Assembly (NCBI GenBank): GCA_900759445.1
Contig: CAAEVH010000064.1
Coordinates: 1 to 11,113 of the forward strand
Source of the DNA: an uncultured Raoultella sp.
Lineage (GTDB): Bacteria; Pseudomonadota; Gammaproteobacteria; Enterobacterales; Enterobacteriaceae
Direction: 5' to 3'
Length of the DNA: 11,113 nt
The notes under the pieces are model-generated. The model was not told where the DNA came from. It did not search any database and saw only the letters and a program-made list of their open reading frames with translations. The position numbers and the translations under genes are program-made. Positions 1 through 5,029 of this stretch are shown here, one piece after another; position 1 is the first letter of the stretch; each line of letters begins with the position of its first letter.

Positions 1-291
1 AACGGCGGTGCCCCTTACAGCCCGGCGGTCACTGGCCGGGGTGCAGGGAGCGCAGGGCACGGCGCGACAGGGCGGCGCCTCCGGAACGGAGGCTGTAAGC
101 CTGCCGTTGACGTTGCGTCATGGGATGGAAGCCCGGCAGGGCGGAGACAGCCAGGCTGGCTCCGTTCACGACAGCCCGCCTGGACGCCCGTCGTGAAAAA
201 GGAACGTCAGGAACGGAAATTTTTTCCTTTTCTGTACAGCACAATGCTGTGCCAGGCTGAATTCAGGAAAGCAACCACTGGCCCACTCTCC
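1..291. other. Hairpin-rich non-coding stretch
   Basis: I see no convincing gene here. Short open frames exist on both strands but none has a good ribosome binding site or a recognisable product. Positions 77-93 form a perfect 7-bp stem (GCCTCCG / CGGAGGC) with a GAA loop. Positions 236-250 form ACAGCA-CAA-TGCTGT. Several GC-rich inverted repeats lie between about 97 and 190. The stretch lies downstream of the HOT-like gene on the minus strand and resembles the other structured gaps of this block. Confidence 0.4.
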
Positions 292-543
292 TTAACTTTC
301 TTCTGTCTTCTGATATTCAGGAGCATTTGCGCGCGGCAGCTGCTGACTGTTCAGTCTGTGAATACGCAATCTTTCCCGGAAATACTCACGGAGATGCCCA
401 GGCTGTTCACGCTCCGCGAGTTCGGGCACAACAGGCTTGTTCATACGCTCCTGCCATGCGACGGCAGCGGCCGCTTTATCGACGGAGACTTTGTCCTGTT
501 CTTCTTTTGAGAAAGAGGCGATATTCCACTTTGACATCGGCAT
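292..543 (-). CDS. hot: DNA polymerase III theta subunit homologue (HOT-like)
   Basis: This 83-aa protein matches the theta family (E. coli HolE, phage P1 HOT). The family pattern is visible along its length: WNIA near the N-terminus, DKVSVD, AAAAVA, ER.N.PV, then EREQP..LR.YFRERLR and QLP near the C-terminus. Theta binds and stabilises the epsilon proofreading subunit of the replicative polymerase; P1 HOT can replace HolE. The length is normal for HOT (HolE is 76 aa). The first codons read M-P-M, so translation could begin at 543 or 537; neither has a strong Shine-Dalgarno. It is the last minus-strand gene of the block. By inference it supports host polymerase fidelity or stability during plasmid replication. 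The family call is secure from recalled family sequences; function in this plasmid is inferred. Confidence 0.88.
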   Translation of the reverse strand: MPMSKWNIASFSKEEQDKVSVDKAAAAVAWQERMNKPVVPELAEREQPGHLREYFRERLRIHRLNSQQLPRANAPEYQKTEES

Positions 544-722
544 TACCGGTTAAGAAACAACTCAGGAGAGAGTATCCCCTTTCGTCGATCTTATCGACCA
601 GTAACGGAGAGAGCGTGTGCGGCGCCGCAGGCGCGGCGAAACGCCTCTCCGGCAGGCACAGCCTGCCAGGGTTTTGCGCGCGGGCAGACAGGCGCCCTCT
701 CCTCCTGCGCCTGCCATCGTGC
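544..722. other. Gap with strong GC-rich hairpin
   Basis: This gap lies between the 63-aa gene and the theta homologue. Positions 651-667 form a perfect 7-bp stem, GGCAGGC / GCCTGCC, with loop ACA. The GC-rich flanks (about 620-650) hold further short inverted repeats. There is no T-run on the minus strand after the stem, so this is not a standard intrinsic terminator. No gene is supported. Confidence 0.4.
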
Positions 723-914
723 TTACCGTCCTTTTCCACCCTGTAAGATGAAATGACCGGCGAGATACACGGCACACTGACAGGTCATGTACTCGCAGAT
801 TTCATCCATGACCTGTGCGGTTGTCAGTTCCCGCTGACCGGCATCACGGCGGCGGGCATTAATCAGGGCTTTGTACTGTCGGAGTATTTCACGGGTTTCT
901 GTTGCAATATTCAT
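723..914 (-). CDS. Small hypothetical plasmid protein (63 aa)
   Basis: The open frame extends further upstream, but I place the start at 914 because an AAGGAG Shine-Dalgarno (922-927 on the plus strand as CTCCTT) lies 7 nt before that ATG, with nothing comparable before the earlier start. The product begins MNIATETREILRQYK and is probably largely helical, with a charged N-terminal half and a more hydrophobic C-terminal third containing two Cys residues (TCQC). I do not recognise a named domain. It follows klcA on the same strand with a 77-bp gap and is probably in the same transcription unit. A hairpin (931-949) sits just upstream of its Shine-Dalgarno. Confidence 0.6.
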   Translation of the reverse strand: MNIATETREILRQYKALINARRRDAGQRELTTAQVMDEICEYMTCQCAVYLAGHFILQGGKGR

Positions 915-930
915 CGGTATTCTCCTTAAC

Positions 931-949
931 CGGCGGGATTTCCCCGCCG
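931..949 (-). other. GC-rich hairpin before the 63-aa gene
   Basis: CGGCGGG (931-937) and CCCGCCG (943-949) form a perfect 7-bp stem with a 5-nt loop. It lies only a few bases upstream of the AAGGAG ribosome binding site, in the 77-bp gap after klcA. There is no T-run, so it may be an mRNA processing, stability or translational control element rather than a terminator. Confidence 0.5.
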
Positions 950-991
950 TGTATGATTCCGTTACTGGATACATGCCGTCCGGGTCGTTAA

Positions 992-1420
992 TCAGTCCAG
1001 CGCGGCGTAAATGGCGTTGCATTCCGGGTGAAAGGTAATGTGATCCCAGATCTGGGCATCACGCAGCATGTAAAGGTGGGTCAGGGCCGGGTTACCGCAG
1101 TCATGCCAGGACGCCAGACGACGGTTAACTGCCAGGCTGGTCAGAATAATGCCCGCCGCGTCGGCACTGACGGTACGATCGAACCAGTTTTCACCGTTCA
1201 CCAGATGAACCCGCCCGCAATCAGGCATCATGTAGCCACCCCCTTCTGGTAAGCGGATGAAGTGCCAGAAACCGCCGTCAACTTCAGGCATCCATTTTTT
1301 CGCCAGAGCATACACCTGTAATTCTGCGATCATGAAATCCGTGCCGAACATGTACGGCAGGAAAGAAAGCCGATCGGACTCTTCAACATTCAGGACAGGG
1401 CGCGTTGTCACATACTGCAT
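992..1420 (-). CDS. klcA: Antirestriction protein, KlcA/ArdB family
   Basis: The 142-aa product matches the ArdB/KlcA family in length (about 141 aa) and pattern. Features seen are an N-terminal SDRLSFLPYMFG segment, GGFWHF, GGGYMMPDC, VNGENWFDRTVSADAAGI, and the C-terminal HLYMLRDA followed by HPECNAIYAALD. In known members these correspond to FMAP, SPEAAGIA, YYRLRDYA and HPECSAI. ArdB/KlcA proteins relieve type I restriction in the cell; they are not simple DNA mimics like ArdA. The start at 1420 is chosen because GGAGG lies 7 nt upstream (CCTCC at 1428-1432); an upstream in-frame start at 1474 lacks this support. The role fits a leading-region gene that protects incoming plasmid DNA. The Cys and His residues are not verified as functional. 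Confidence 0.88.
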   Translation of the reverse strand: MQYVTTRPVLNVEESDRLSFLPYMFGTDFMIAELQVYALAKKWMPEVDGGFWHFIRLPEGGGYMMPDCGRVHLVNGENWFDRTVSADAAGIILTSLAVNRRLASWHDCGNPALTHLYMLRDAQIWDHITFHPECNAIYAALD

Positions 1421-1565
1421 GGTAAAACCTCCGTCATCACATGGACTGCGACACCGCCCGCACACGCACAGCACTGACAGAGTGGAAAGCTCTCAGGCAA
1501 CGTCACGCAGGGACGGGGCCGAGGAAAAGCGGAGCCGGCGACAGCCTTATCCTTCCAGGATGCTC

Positions 1566-1585
1566 CCGGGGGCCGCAACCCCCGG
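1566..1585 (-). other. Hairpin directly after the 261-aa gene
   Basis: CCGGGGG (1566-1572) and CCCCCGG (1579-1585) form a perfect 7-bp GC stem with a 6-nt loop. It sits 4 bp past the stop of the 261-aa gene on the minus strand. No T-run follows on that strand, so intrinsic termination is doubtful; attenuation or mRNA 3'-end protection is possible. The rest of the 1421-1589 gap holds the klcA Shine-Dalgarno and no supported gene. Confidence 0.45.
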
Positions 1586-1589
1586 CGGT

Positions 1590-2375
1590 TCACGACACTG
1601 ACCGGATTGTTGAAAGGGCACTGCGGACAAAGGTGATTTCTGCGCGCGCTTCTGCCATGACCTCATGTAACAGGGATAAATCCATCCACCGGCGCGCAGG
1701 CTCTCCCGGTATCCGTAACACATCACATATCTGCCCACATGCCAGGATCTGATCCACTTTGTCGCTGATAACAAAGTACTCAACGGCACTGTAGCGCGCG
1801 CCTTTGTTCAGGAGGGCATCCAGTACCACCGGTACATTGTCGTCCTCTTCGTCCAGCCAGCAGGGCATATCACTTTCCTTCACAACCAGACGGAAATTTC
1901 GTGTCTGGCGGTAAAACAGCGTTTCCCCGCGCGTGGTCAGCGCGGCCTCAATCCGGCGCGCATCCTCCCGGACCTGCCGGGAAATATCCCGCACGGCACG
2001 AAACAGGCAATCCGTCACAGCCTGAATTTCAGGCTCTGTCAGCCATTCCCCGGCCCAGGGAAAGGTTATCTGTGTTCCGTCCTCCGGCAGTTGCGGCGCG
2101 TCGGCATAGCGGCTGCCGGATAAAATAATCTGCGCTGGCGTCCCGGCTATTTTTGTCATGGCAGTTTGCAGCGCTGCGGGTACTCCACCGGTACAAAGCA
2201 AAGGAAGCAGGTGAACAATAGCGGCCGCGTCCAGACGGACATAAATACTTATCCATCCCGGTTTATTTACCGGATCACGCTGGCCAACATCGGTATGGAC
2301 CGGCCATCCGTAATCAGCCAGCAGATCACGTGCACGGCGCATCACAAGGGCGTTTAAGGTGGTGGTTTCCTGCAT
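1590..2375 (-). CDS. Hypothetical plasmid protein (261 aa)
   Basis: The start at 2375 is preceded by GAGGAAG at good spacing; the frame also opens at 2405 without such a site. The product (MQETTTLNALVMRRARDLL...) has no signal peptide and no clear membrane span. It has an acidic WLDEEDD segment around the middle to C-terminal half and several Arg/Glu-rich helices (for example RQVREDARRIEAAL). I do not recognise a named domain and give no function. It belongs to the minus-strand block between a DUF1380 gene and klcA, a context of establishment and restriction-evasion genes. Codon choice and GC level resemble its neighbours, so it looks like a resident gene. Confidence that it is a real gene is high. 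Confidence 0.75.
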   Translation of the reverse strand: MQETTTLNALVMRRARDLLADYGWPVHTDVGQRDPVNKPGWISIYVRLDAAAIVHLLPLLCTGGVPAALQTAMTKIAGTPAQIILSGSRYADAPQLPEDGTQITFPWAGEWLTEPEIQAVTDCLFRAVRDISRQVREDARRIEAALTTRGETLFYRQTRNFRLVVKESDMPCWLDEEDDNVPVVLDALLNKGARYSAVEYFVISDKVDQILACGQICDVLRIPGEPARRWMDLSLLHEVMAEARAEITFVRSALSTIRSVS

Positions 2376-2401
2376 GGTATCTTCCTCGAAACAGGGTAAT
2401 G

Positions 2402-2423
2402 ACACGCCGCCCGGGCGGCGTGT
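2402..2423. repeat. 22-bp perfect palindrome
   Basis: The 22 bases read identically on both strands: ACACGCCGCCC (2402-2412) followed by its exact reverse complement (2413-2423). It fills almost the whole space between the DUF1380 stop (2429) and the ribosome binding site of the 261-aa gene. It could be an operator or an extruded hairpin on single-stranded plasmid DNA. There is no T-run for a standard terminator. Confidence 0.6.
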
Positions 2424-2428
2424 GGATG

Positions 2429-2848
2429 TCAGTTTTTCAGTAATGCACGCACTTTTGCTGCATCAGCAAGGCGGTGAGTAACGCTTTCCGGCACAGGATA
2501 GTTACCGTCCCGGGCGGCCCATTCCCTGCCCCACAACGCCTGTTCCGTGGTGATGAGCAGGGTTTCGAGCAGGTCAGCCGGCACCAGGACTCCCGGAACG
2601 GCCTCTTTTACCTCATCGATCAGGTCCATCACCGCACCGGCAGACACACCCGACTCAAGCCGCTGGTCTTCCGGTATGGCGTCCATGCGCTCCAGCACCG
2701 CCTTTATGTCCTGTTCAGATACGACACATTCCATCCCACCGGCCAGCGCTTCGATATCCTCCGGGGACCAGACAATCAGGTTCAGCGGGGTTTCTGCGGG
2801 ATAGAGCTCACTCAGCAACCGGCAGAGGGTTTCACAGGTTCCGTACAT
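2429..2848 (-). CDS. DUF1380 family plasmid protein
   Basis: The 139-aa product begins MYGTCETLCRLLSELYP and continues with LNLIVWSPEDIEALA, a pattern I associate with the DUF1380 family, which is common on IncF-type plasmids and has no established function. AAGGAG lies 6 nt upstream of the ATG, so the start is well supported. The protein is acidic, without membrane segments or a signal peptide. Residues of about 45-60 (QDIKAVLERMDAIPEDQ) form a likely helix. It lies 11 bp after the 73-aa gene that is coupled to the DNA methylase, so the three genes are probably co-transcribed. Family assignment is by recall; function is unknown. Confidence 0.72.
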   Translation of the reverse strand: MYGTCETLCRLLSELYPAETPLNLIVWSPEDIEALAGGMECVVSEQDIKAVLERMDAIPEDQRLESGVSAGAVMDLIDEVKEAVPGVLVPADLLETLLITTEQALWGREWAARDGNYPVPESVTHRLADAAKVRALLKN

Positions 2849-2859
2849 GGTTTTTCTCC

Positions 2860-3081
2860 TTAGTCCTTAAAGCAGGCATCCAGCTCAAGAATGTCGTTGT
2901 ACGCCGCCATAAACAGGGCATTGATGCGAAAAAGCGTCTGGCGGGTCAGGCGTTCGGCCAGCACATCGGAATCAAAGCGGTAGCGGTGCTCCATGTTGTT
3001 CAGCGTTGCCCGCAGGTCACACATGTTGTTGGCCAGTCCCGCCACCTCTGCGCGCAGCTTTTCGTGTCCGGCATAGTTCAT
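2860..3081 (-). CDS. Small protein coupled to the DNA methylase (73 aa)
   Basis: The ATG shares one base with the methylase stop codon (TAATG at 3083-3079), a typical translational-coupling arrangement, so the start is well supported by context. The product (MNYAGHEKLRAEVAGLANN...) is predicted to be almost fully helical with heptad-like spacing of hydrophobic residues, so it may form a coiled coil or helical bundle. It ends in an acidic ELDACFKD. I recognise no family. Coupling suggests it is made together with the methylase, perhaps in fixed proportion, but no direct partnership is shown by the sequence. Confidence 0.65.
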   Translation of the reverse strand: MNYAGHEKLRAEVAGLANNMCDLRATLNNMEHRYRFDSDVLAERLTRQTLFRINALFMAAYNDILELDACFKD

Positions 3082-3761
3082 TACGCGGCCTCCGGATAAA
3101 AGACGTCGTTGGCGGCCGGGCGCTGCATGGCGCGCTGGACAGCTGACAGGCGGGCGATTCCGGCGTTGTGGTACTGCTCCATCAGTTCAATACCGATGTA
3201 ACGGCGCCCAGCCTGGAGGGCAGCCACACAGGTGGAACCAGAGCCGGCAAACGGGTCGAGAACAATGGCGTTCGGGTGTGTGAAGCTCTCGATCAGCGGC
3301 TGAAGACTGGTCACTGGCTTTTCGGTCGGATGGTGGCGGTTGCCGCTGTATTTCCAGCCCAGCACGTCCGGCAGCGGGTCCTGCGGCAGAGGCGGACGGC
3401 CTTTTGCCAGGACATAGGCGCATTCATGGCGGTAGCCGACATAGGCGGATTTGGACGCGTAAGTTTTGGTGAACACCAGATGCCCGACCACGCTGAACCC
3501 GGCACTTTTCCACGCGGCCATAAAACGATCGACGCGGTTCCAGCCATAAAAACTGACCATCAGCGCGTCCTTTTTGAGTACGCGGTACATCTGATTGCAG
3601 GCAGGCTGAAGCCATTCGTCAGTTTTGTCGCCGGCGAGGGTGCGGCCGGAACGGTCACGGAAGCCGACCAGGTACGGGGGATCGGTCAGAATGAAATCGA
3701 CGGCGCGATCGGGAAAGCCGCCCATAATATCGATACAGTTACCCAGGATAAAACGGGACAT
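3081..3761 (-). CDS. Beta-class DNA methyltransferase (probable N6-adenine)
   Basis: This 226-aa protein has the hallmarks of an amino-methyltransferase with beta-class motif order. The catalytic motif IV DPPY is at residues 27-30, the target-recognition stretch lies in the middle, HPTEKP is at 144-149, and the SAM-binding motif I DPFAGSG is at 169-175. DPPY favours N6-methyladenine, although N4-methylcytosine cannot be excluded. GAGG lies 7 nt before the ATG. No restriction endonuclease gene is adjacent, so it is probably an orphan enzyme. Known plasmid orphan methylases modify DNA to evade host restriction or affect gene expression; that role is inferred here, supported by nearby klcA. The recognition site cannot be read from the sequence. 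It is coupled to the 73-aa gene. Confidence 0.9.
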   Translation of the reverse strand: MSRFILGNCIDIMGGFPDRAVDFILTDPPYLVGFRDRSGRTLAGDKTDEWLQPACNQMYRVLKKDALMVSFYGWNRVDRFMAAWKSAGFSVVGHLVFTKTYASKSAYVGYRHECAYVLAKGRPPLPQDPLPDVLGWKYSGNRHHPTEKPVTSLQPLIESFTHPNAIVLDPFAGSGSTCVAALQAGRRYIGIELMEQYHNAGIARLSAVQRAMQRPAANDVFYPEAA

Positions 3762-3795
3762 AGGGATACCTCGTGGTGACAGGGGGCACTCAGGA

Positions 3796-3814
3796 GGACG
3801 TCGGTACGACGTCC
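3796..3814. promoter_or_regulatory. Inverted repeat upstream of the methylase gene
   Basis: GGACGTCG (3796-3803) and CGACGTCC (3807-3814) are perfect 8-bp arms separated by GTA. The element begins about 35 bp upstream of the methylase ATG. It could be an operator or a 5'-leader hairpin. No promoter hexamers were clear enough to choose between these. Confidence 0.45.
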
Positions 3815-3895
3815 GTTCCCTGCTGCCCGGAGCCTGTACGCCGCGACCGGTAACGGGTCAAGCTGACCGTGGAATACCGCAGCCGTCAGTCTTTC

Positions 3896-4032
3896 CGACG
3901 GCAAGGCTATGCCGCGAAAGCGGCTTGAAGGGCGATCATCAGAATGCGAGTGGATGGCGTAAAATCACAACGACGCCGGACAGGAGCGGAAAAGCCGCCC
4001 GTCCCGTGTCCGCCCGGGCGCGGCACACTGGC
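3896..4032. repeat. Intergenic direct repeat, copy A
   Basis: The first 39 bp (3896-3934) match copy B (4434-4472) with two differences, and the last part (3997-4032) matches 4524-4559, both ending GCGGCACACTGGC. The middle is diverged. Inside the conserved first part, 3911-3924 is GCCGC-GAAA-GCGGC, a hairpin with a GNRA-type tetraloop. It is non-coding in all frames I could judge. Confidence 0.75.
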
Positions 4033-4106
4033 TCCGGGCAGTGACTATCCCCGCGCCAGGCGCGGCATCGATGCGGAGCAACGCGACATCATTATTTTCT
4101 GACGTA

Positions 4107-4127
4107 CCGGGCAGGAGCTCTGCCCGG
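4107..4127 (-). other. Strong hairpin after the 51-aa ORF
   Basis: CCGGGCAG (4107-4114) and CTGCCCGG (4120-4127) form a perfect 8-bp stem with loop GAGCT, 11 bp beyond the stop of the 51-aa ORF on the minus strand. The sequence after it on that strand (TACGTCAGAAAATAATG) has no T-run, so it is at best an atypical terminator. Confidence 0.45.
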
Positions 4128-4138
4128 CAGATGTCATG

Positions 4139-4294
4139 TCAGCGTGTGGTATCCCGCCAGTCATTCCCCCACTCGTCACGCAGTACCGGGGCATCCGGCG
4201 CGCCGGTCACGGTCCACACATCGAGGAACTTCAGCCCGCGCAGGGTGCTGTTCTCCACGTCCTCGAGCAGAATGATGCTGTCAAACCAGACCAC
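4139..4294 (-). CDS. Short ORF, 51 aa, GTG start
   Basis: I chose the GTG at 4294 because AGGAG lies 7 nt upstream on the minus strand; an in-frame ATG at 4321 has no such site. The product reads VVWFDSIILLEDVE at the start, contains DVWTVTG and ends DEWGNDWRDTTR. It is Trp- and Asp-rich in its C-terminal half and soluble. The Shine-Dalgarno overlaps the stop of the preceding 37-aa ORF, so the two are probably translationally coupled. Alternatively they are two halves of one ancestral gene separated by a +1 shift. I do not recognise a family. Confidence 0.5.
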   Translation of the reverse strand: MVWFDSIILLEDVENSTLRGLKFLDVWTVTGAPDAPVLRDEWGNDWRDTTR

Positions 4295-4304
4295 CGGGAT
4301 ACTC

Positions 4305-4418
4305 CTACCGATGCCGGTCATCCTCGCGTTTCAGGGATGGCCACCAGGTGCGCCCCATTTCCAGGACACCCGCTTCGGCCTGCTCCAGGTCAGTCGCGGA
4401 TACCAGGTAATACACCAT
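4305..4418 (-). CDS. Very short ORF, 37 aa
   Basis: The product begins MVYYLVSATDLEQAEAG and includes LEMGRTWWPSLKRED. A purine-rich AAAAGGG lies about 8 nt before the ATG at 4418. It ends in a TAG that overlaps the Shine-Dalgarno of the 51-aa ORF. The YYLVSATDLEQAE segment reads like a folded alpha/beta protein start, so it may be the N-terminal half of a longer gene now split by a frameshift. It starts only 16 bp past repeat copy B. No family is recognised. Confidence 0.45.
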   Translation of the reverse strand: MVYYLVSATDLEQAEAGVLEMGRTWWPSLKREDDRHR

Positions 4419-4433
4419 CTGCCGCACCCTTTT

Positions 4434-4559
4434 CGACGGCGAGGTTATGCCGCGAAAGCGGCTTGAAGGGCGTTCCTCAGCATGGCGCAAACCGCCACCA
4501 CGCCAGGCAGGATTTGTAAAGGCGCCCGTCCCGTGGCAAACCGGACGCGGCACACTGGC
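4434..4559. repeat. Intergenic direct repeat, copy B
   Basis: Second copy of the element at 3896-4032, same orientation, with 37 of the first 39 bp identical and a conserved end GCGGCACACTGGC. The GCCGC-GAAA-GCGGC hairpin is at 4449-4462. On the minus strand this copy ends 15 bp before the ATG of the 37-aa ORF, whereas copy A ends about 135 bp before the methylase start, so it is not tied to one fixed position relative to a start codon. Confidence 0.75.
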
Positions 4560-4620
4560 AGCGTGCGGCAGCGGAGGCACGGGTTAACGGGTGAAAGCAG
4601 AAGAAACTGTCGGGAACCCG

Positions 4621-4655
4621 CTATCCACAAAACGTCTGTTTAACGCTGTGGATAA
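4621..4655. promoter_or_regulatory. Inverted pair of DnaA-box-like sites
   Basis: CTATCCACA (4621-4629) differs from the consensus TTATCCACA at one base, and TGTGGATAA (4647-4655) is a perfect box on the opposite strand. They are 17 bp apart. No AT-rich unwinding region, iterons or replication initiator gene are nearby, so this is a candidate DnaA-binding site and not evidence of an origin. Confidence 0.4.
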
Positions 4656-4735
4656 CCTGGAGGCAGGTGGCGGAGAAGAGCCCTAAGACAGGCGCCGCGT
4701 CAGTTGTTCTTTTTTTAAGCAAATCGGAAAGGATA

Positions 4736-4966
4736 TCAGCGTGGCCGGGTCTTGTCTCCGGCCACGGACAGGCCAATATAGACGCCCGCCCCCCAGATGA
4801 CCTGCGACAAAATGAAACCCCACTGCGGAACGTCGAATACCAGAAGCGGAAGCAGACACAGCGTCACAATGCCAATCAGTCGGCTGCCGAATTTCCTGCG
4901 GACCGGTTCACTGCTGTCGACGGGAATGCGGGCGAAACGGAGAACACTTCTGAATCCTGGTGACAT
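4736..4966 (-). CDS. Small inner-membrane protein (76 aa)
   Basis: The start at 4966 is supported by GGGAG 7 nt upstream; the frame also opens at 4993 without a good site. The product begins MSPGFRSVLRFARIPVD, has a basic stretch VRRKFGSR at about 22-29, then two hydrophobic segments at about 30-44 (LIGIVTLCLLPLLVF) and 50-70 (GFILSQVIWGAGVYIGLSVAG). The basic residues before the first span predict a cytoplasmic N-terminus by the positive-inside rule, and both termini in the cytoplasm. It lies 63 bp after parR on the same strand, perhaps in its operon. Family and function are unknown. Confidence 0.6.
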   Translation of the reverse strand: MSPGFRSVLRFARIPVDSSEPVRRKFGSRLIGIVTLCLLPLLVFDVPQWGFILSQVIWGAGVYIGLSVAGDKTRPR

Positions 4967-5029
4967 GAGAATCTCCCTGGGGATGAAAACCATTTGATAT
5001 CGGTATATTACTGGATGTGACTCGTACTT

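Larger units (their letters stand above)
3762..4138. other. 377-bp gap with repeat A and hairpins
   Basis: No supported gene. From right to left it holds a strong hairpin after the 51-aa ORF (4107-4127), repeat copy A (3896-4032), a 19-bp inverted repeat (3796-3814), and the methylase ribosome binding site. Short open frames on both strands have no good start sites or recognisable products. Confidence 0.5.
4419..4735. other. 317-bp gap with repeat B and DnaA-like boxes
   Basis: No supported gene. The gap holds repeat copy B (4434-4559), an inverted pair of DnaA-box-like 9-mers (4621-4655), and GC-rich sequence between. Near 4700-4720 a short T-run follows the small membrane-protein gene on the plus strand only. 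Confidence 0.45.

Noticed and set aside
193..510. Plus-strand open frames over the theta homologue.
   Set aside because: The minus strand encodes a well-matched HOT/theta protein; the plus-strand products are low-quality and lack start signals.
1566..1585. Intrinsic terminator after the 261-aa gene.
   Set aside because: The stem is strong but no T-run follows on the minus strand; it is recorded only as a hairpin.
3168..3779. A 203-aa open frame on the plus strand opposite the methylase.
   Set aside because: It is antisense to a gene with clear DPPY and DPFAGSG motifs and has no recognisable features or ribosome binding site.
4621..4655. Plasmid replication origin.
   Set aside because: Two DnaA-like boxes alone are not enough; no iterons, AT-rich unwinding region, copy-control RNA or rep gene is visible.
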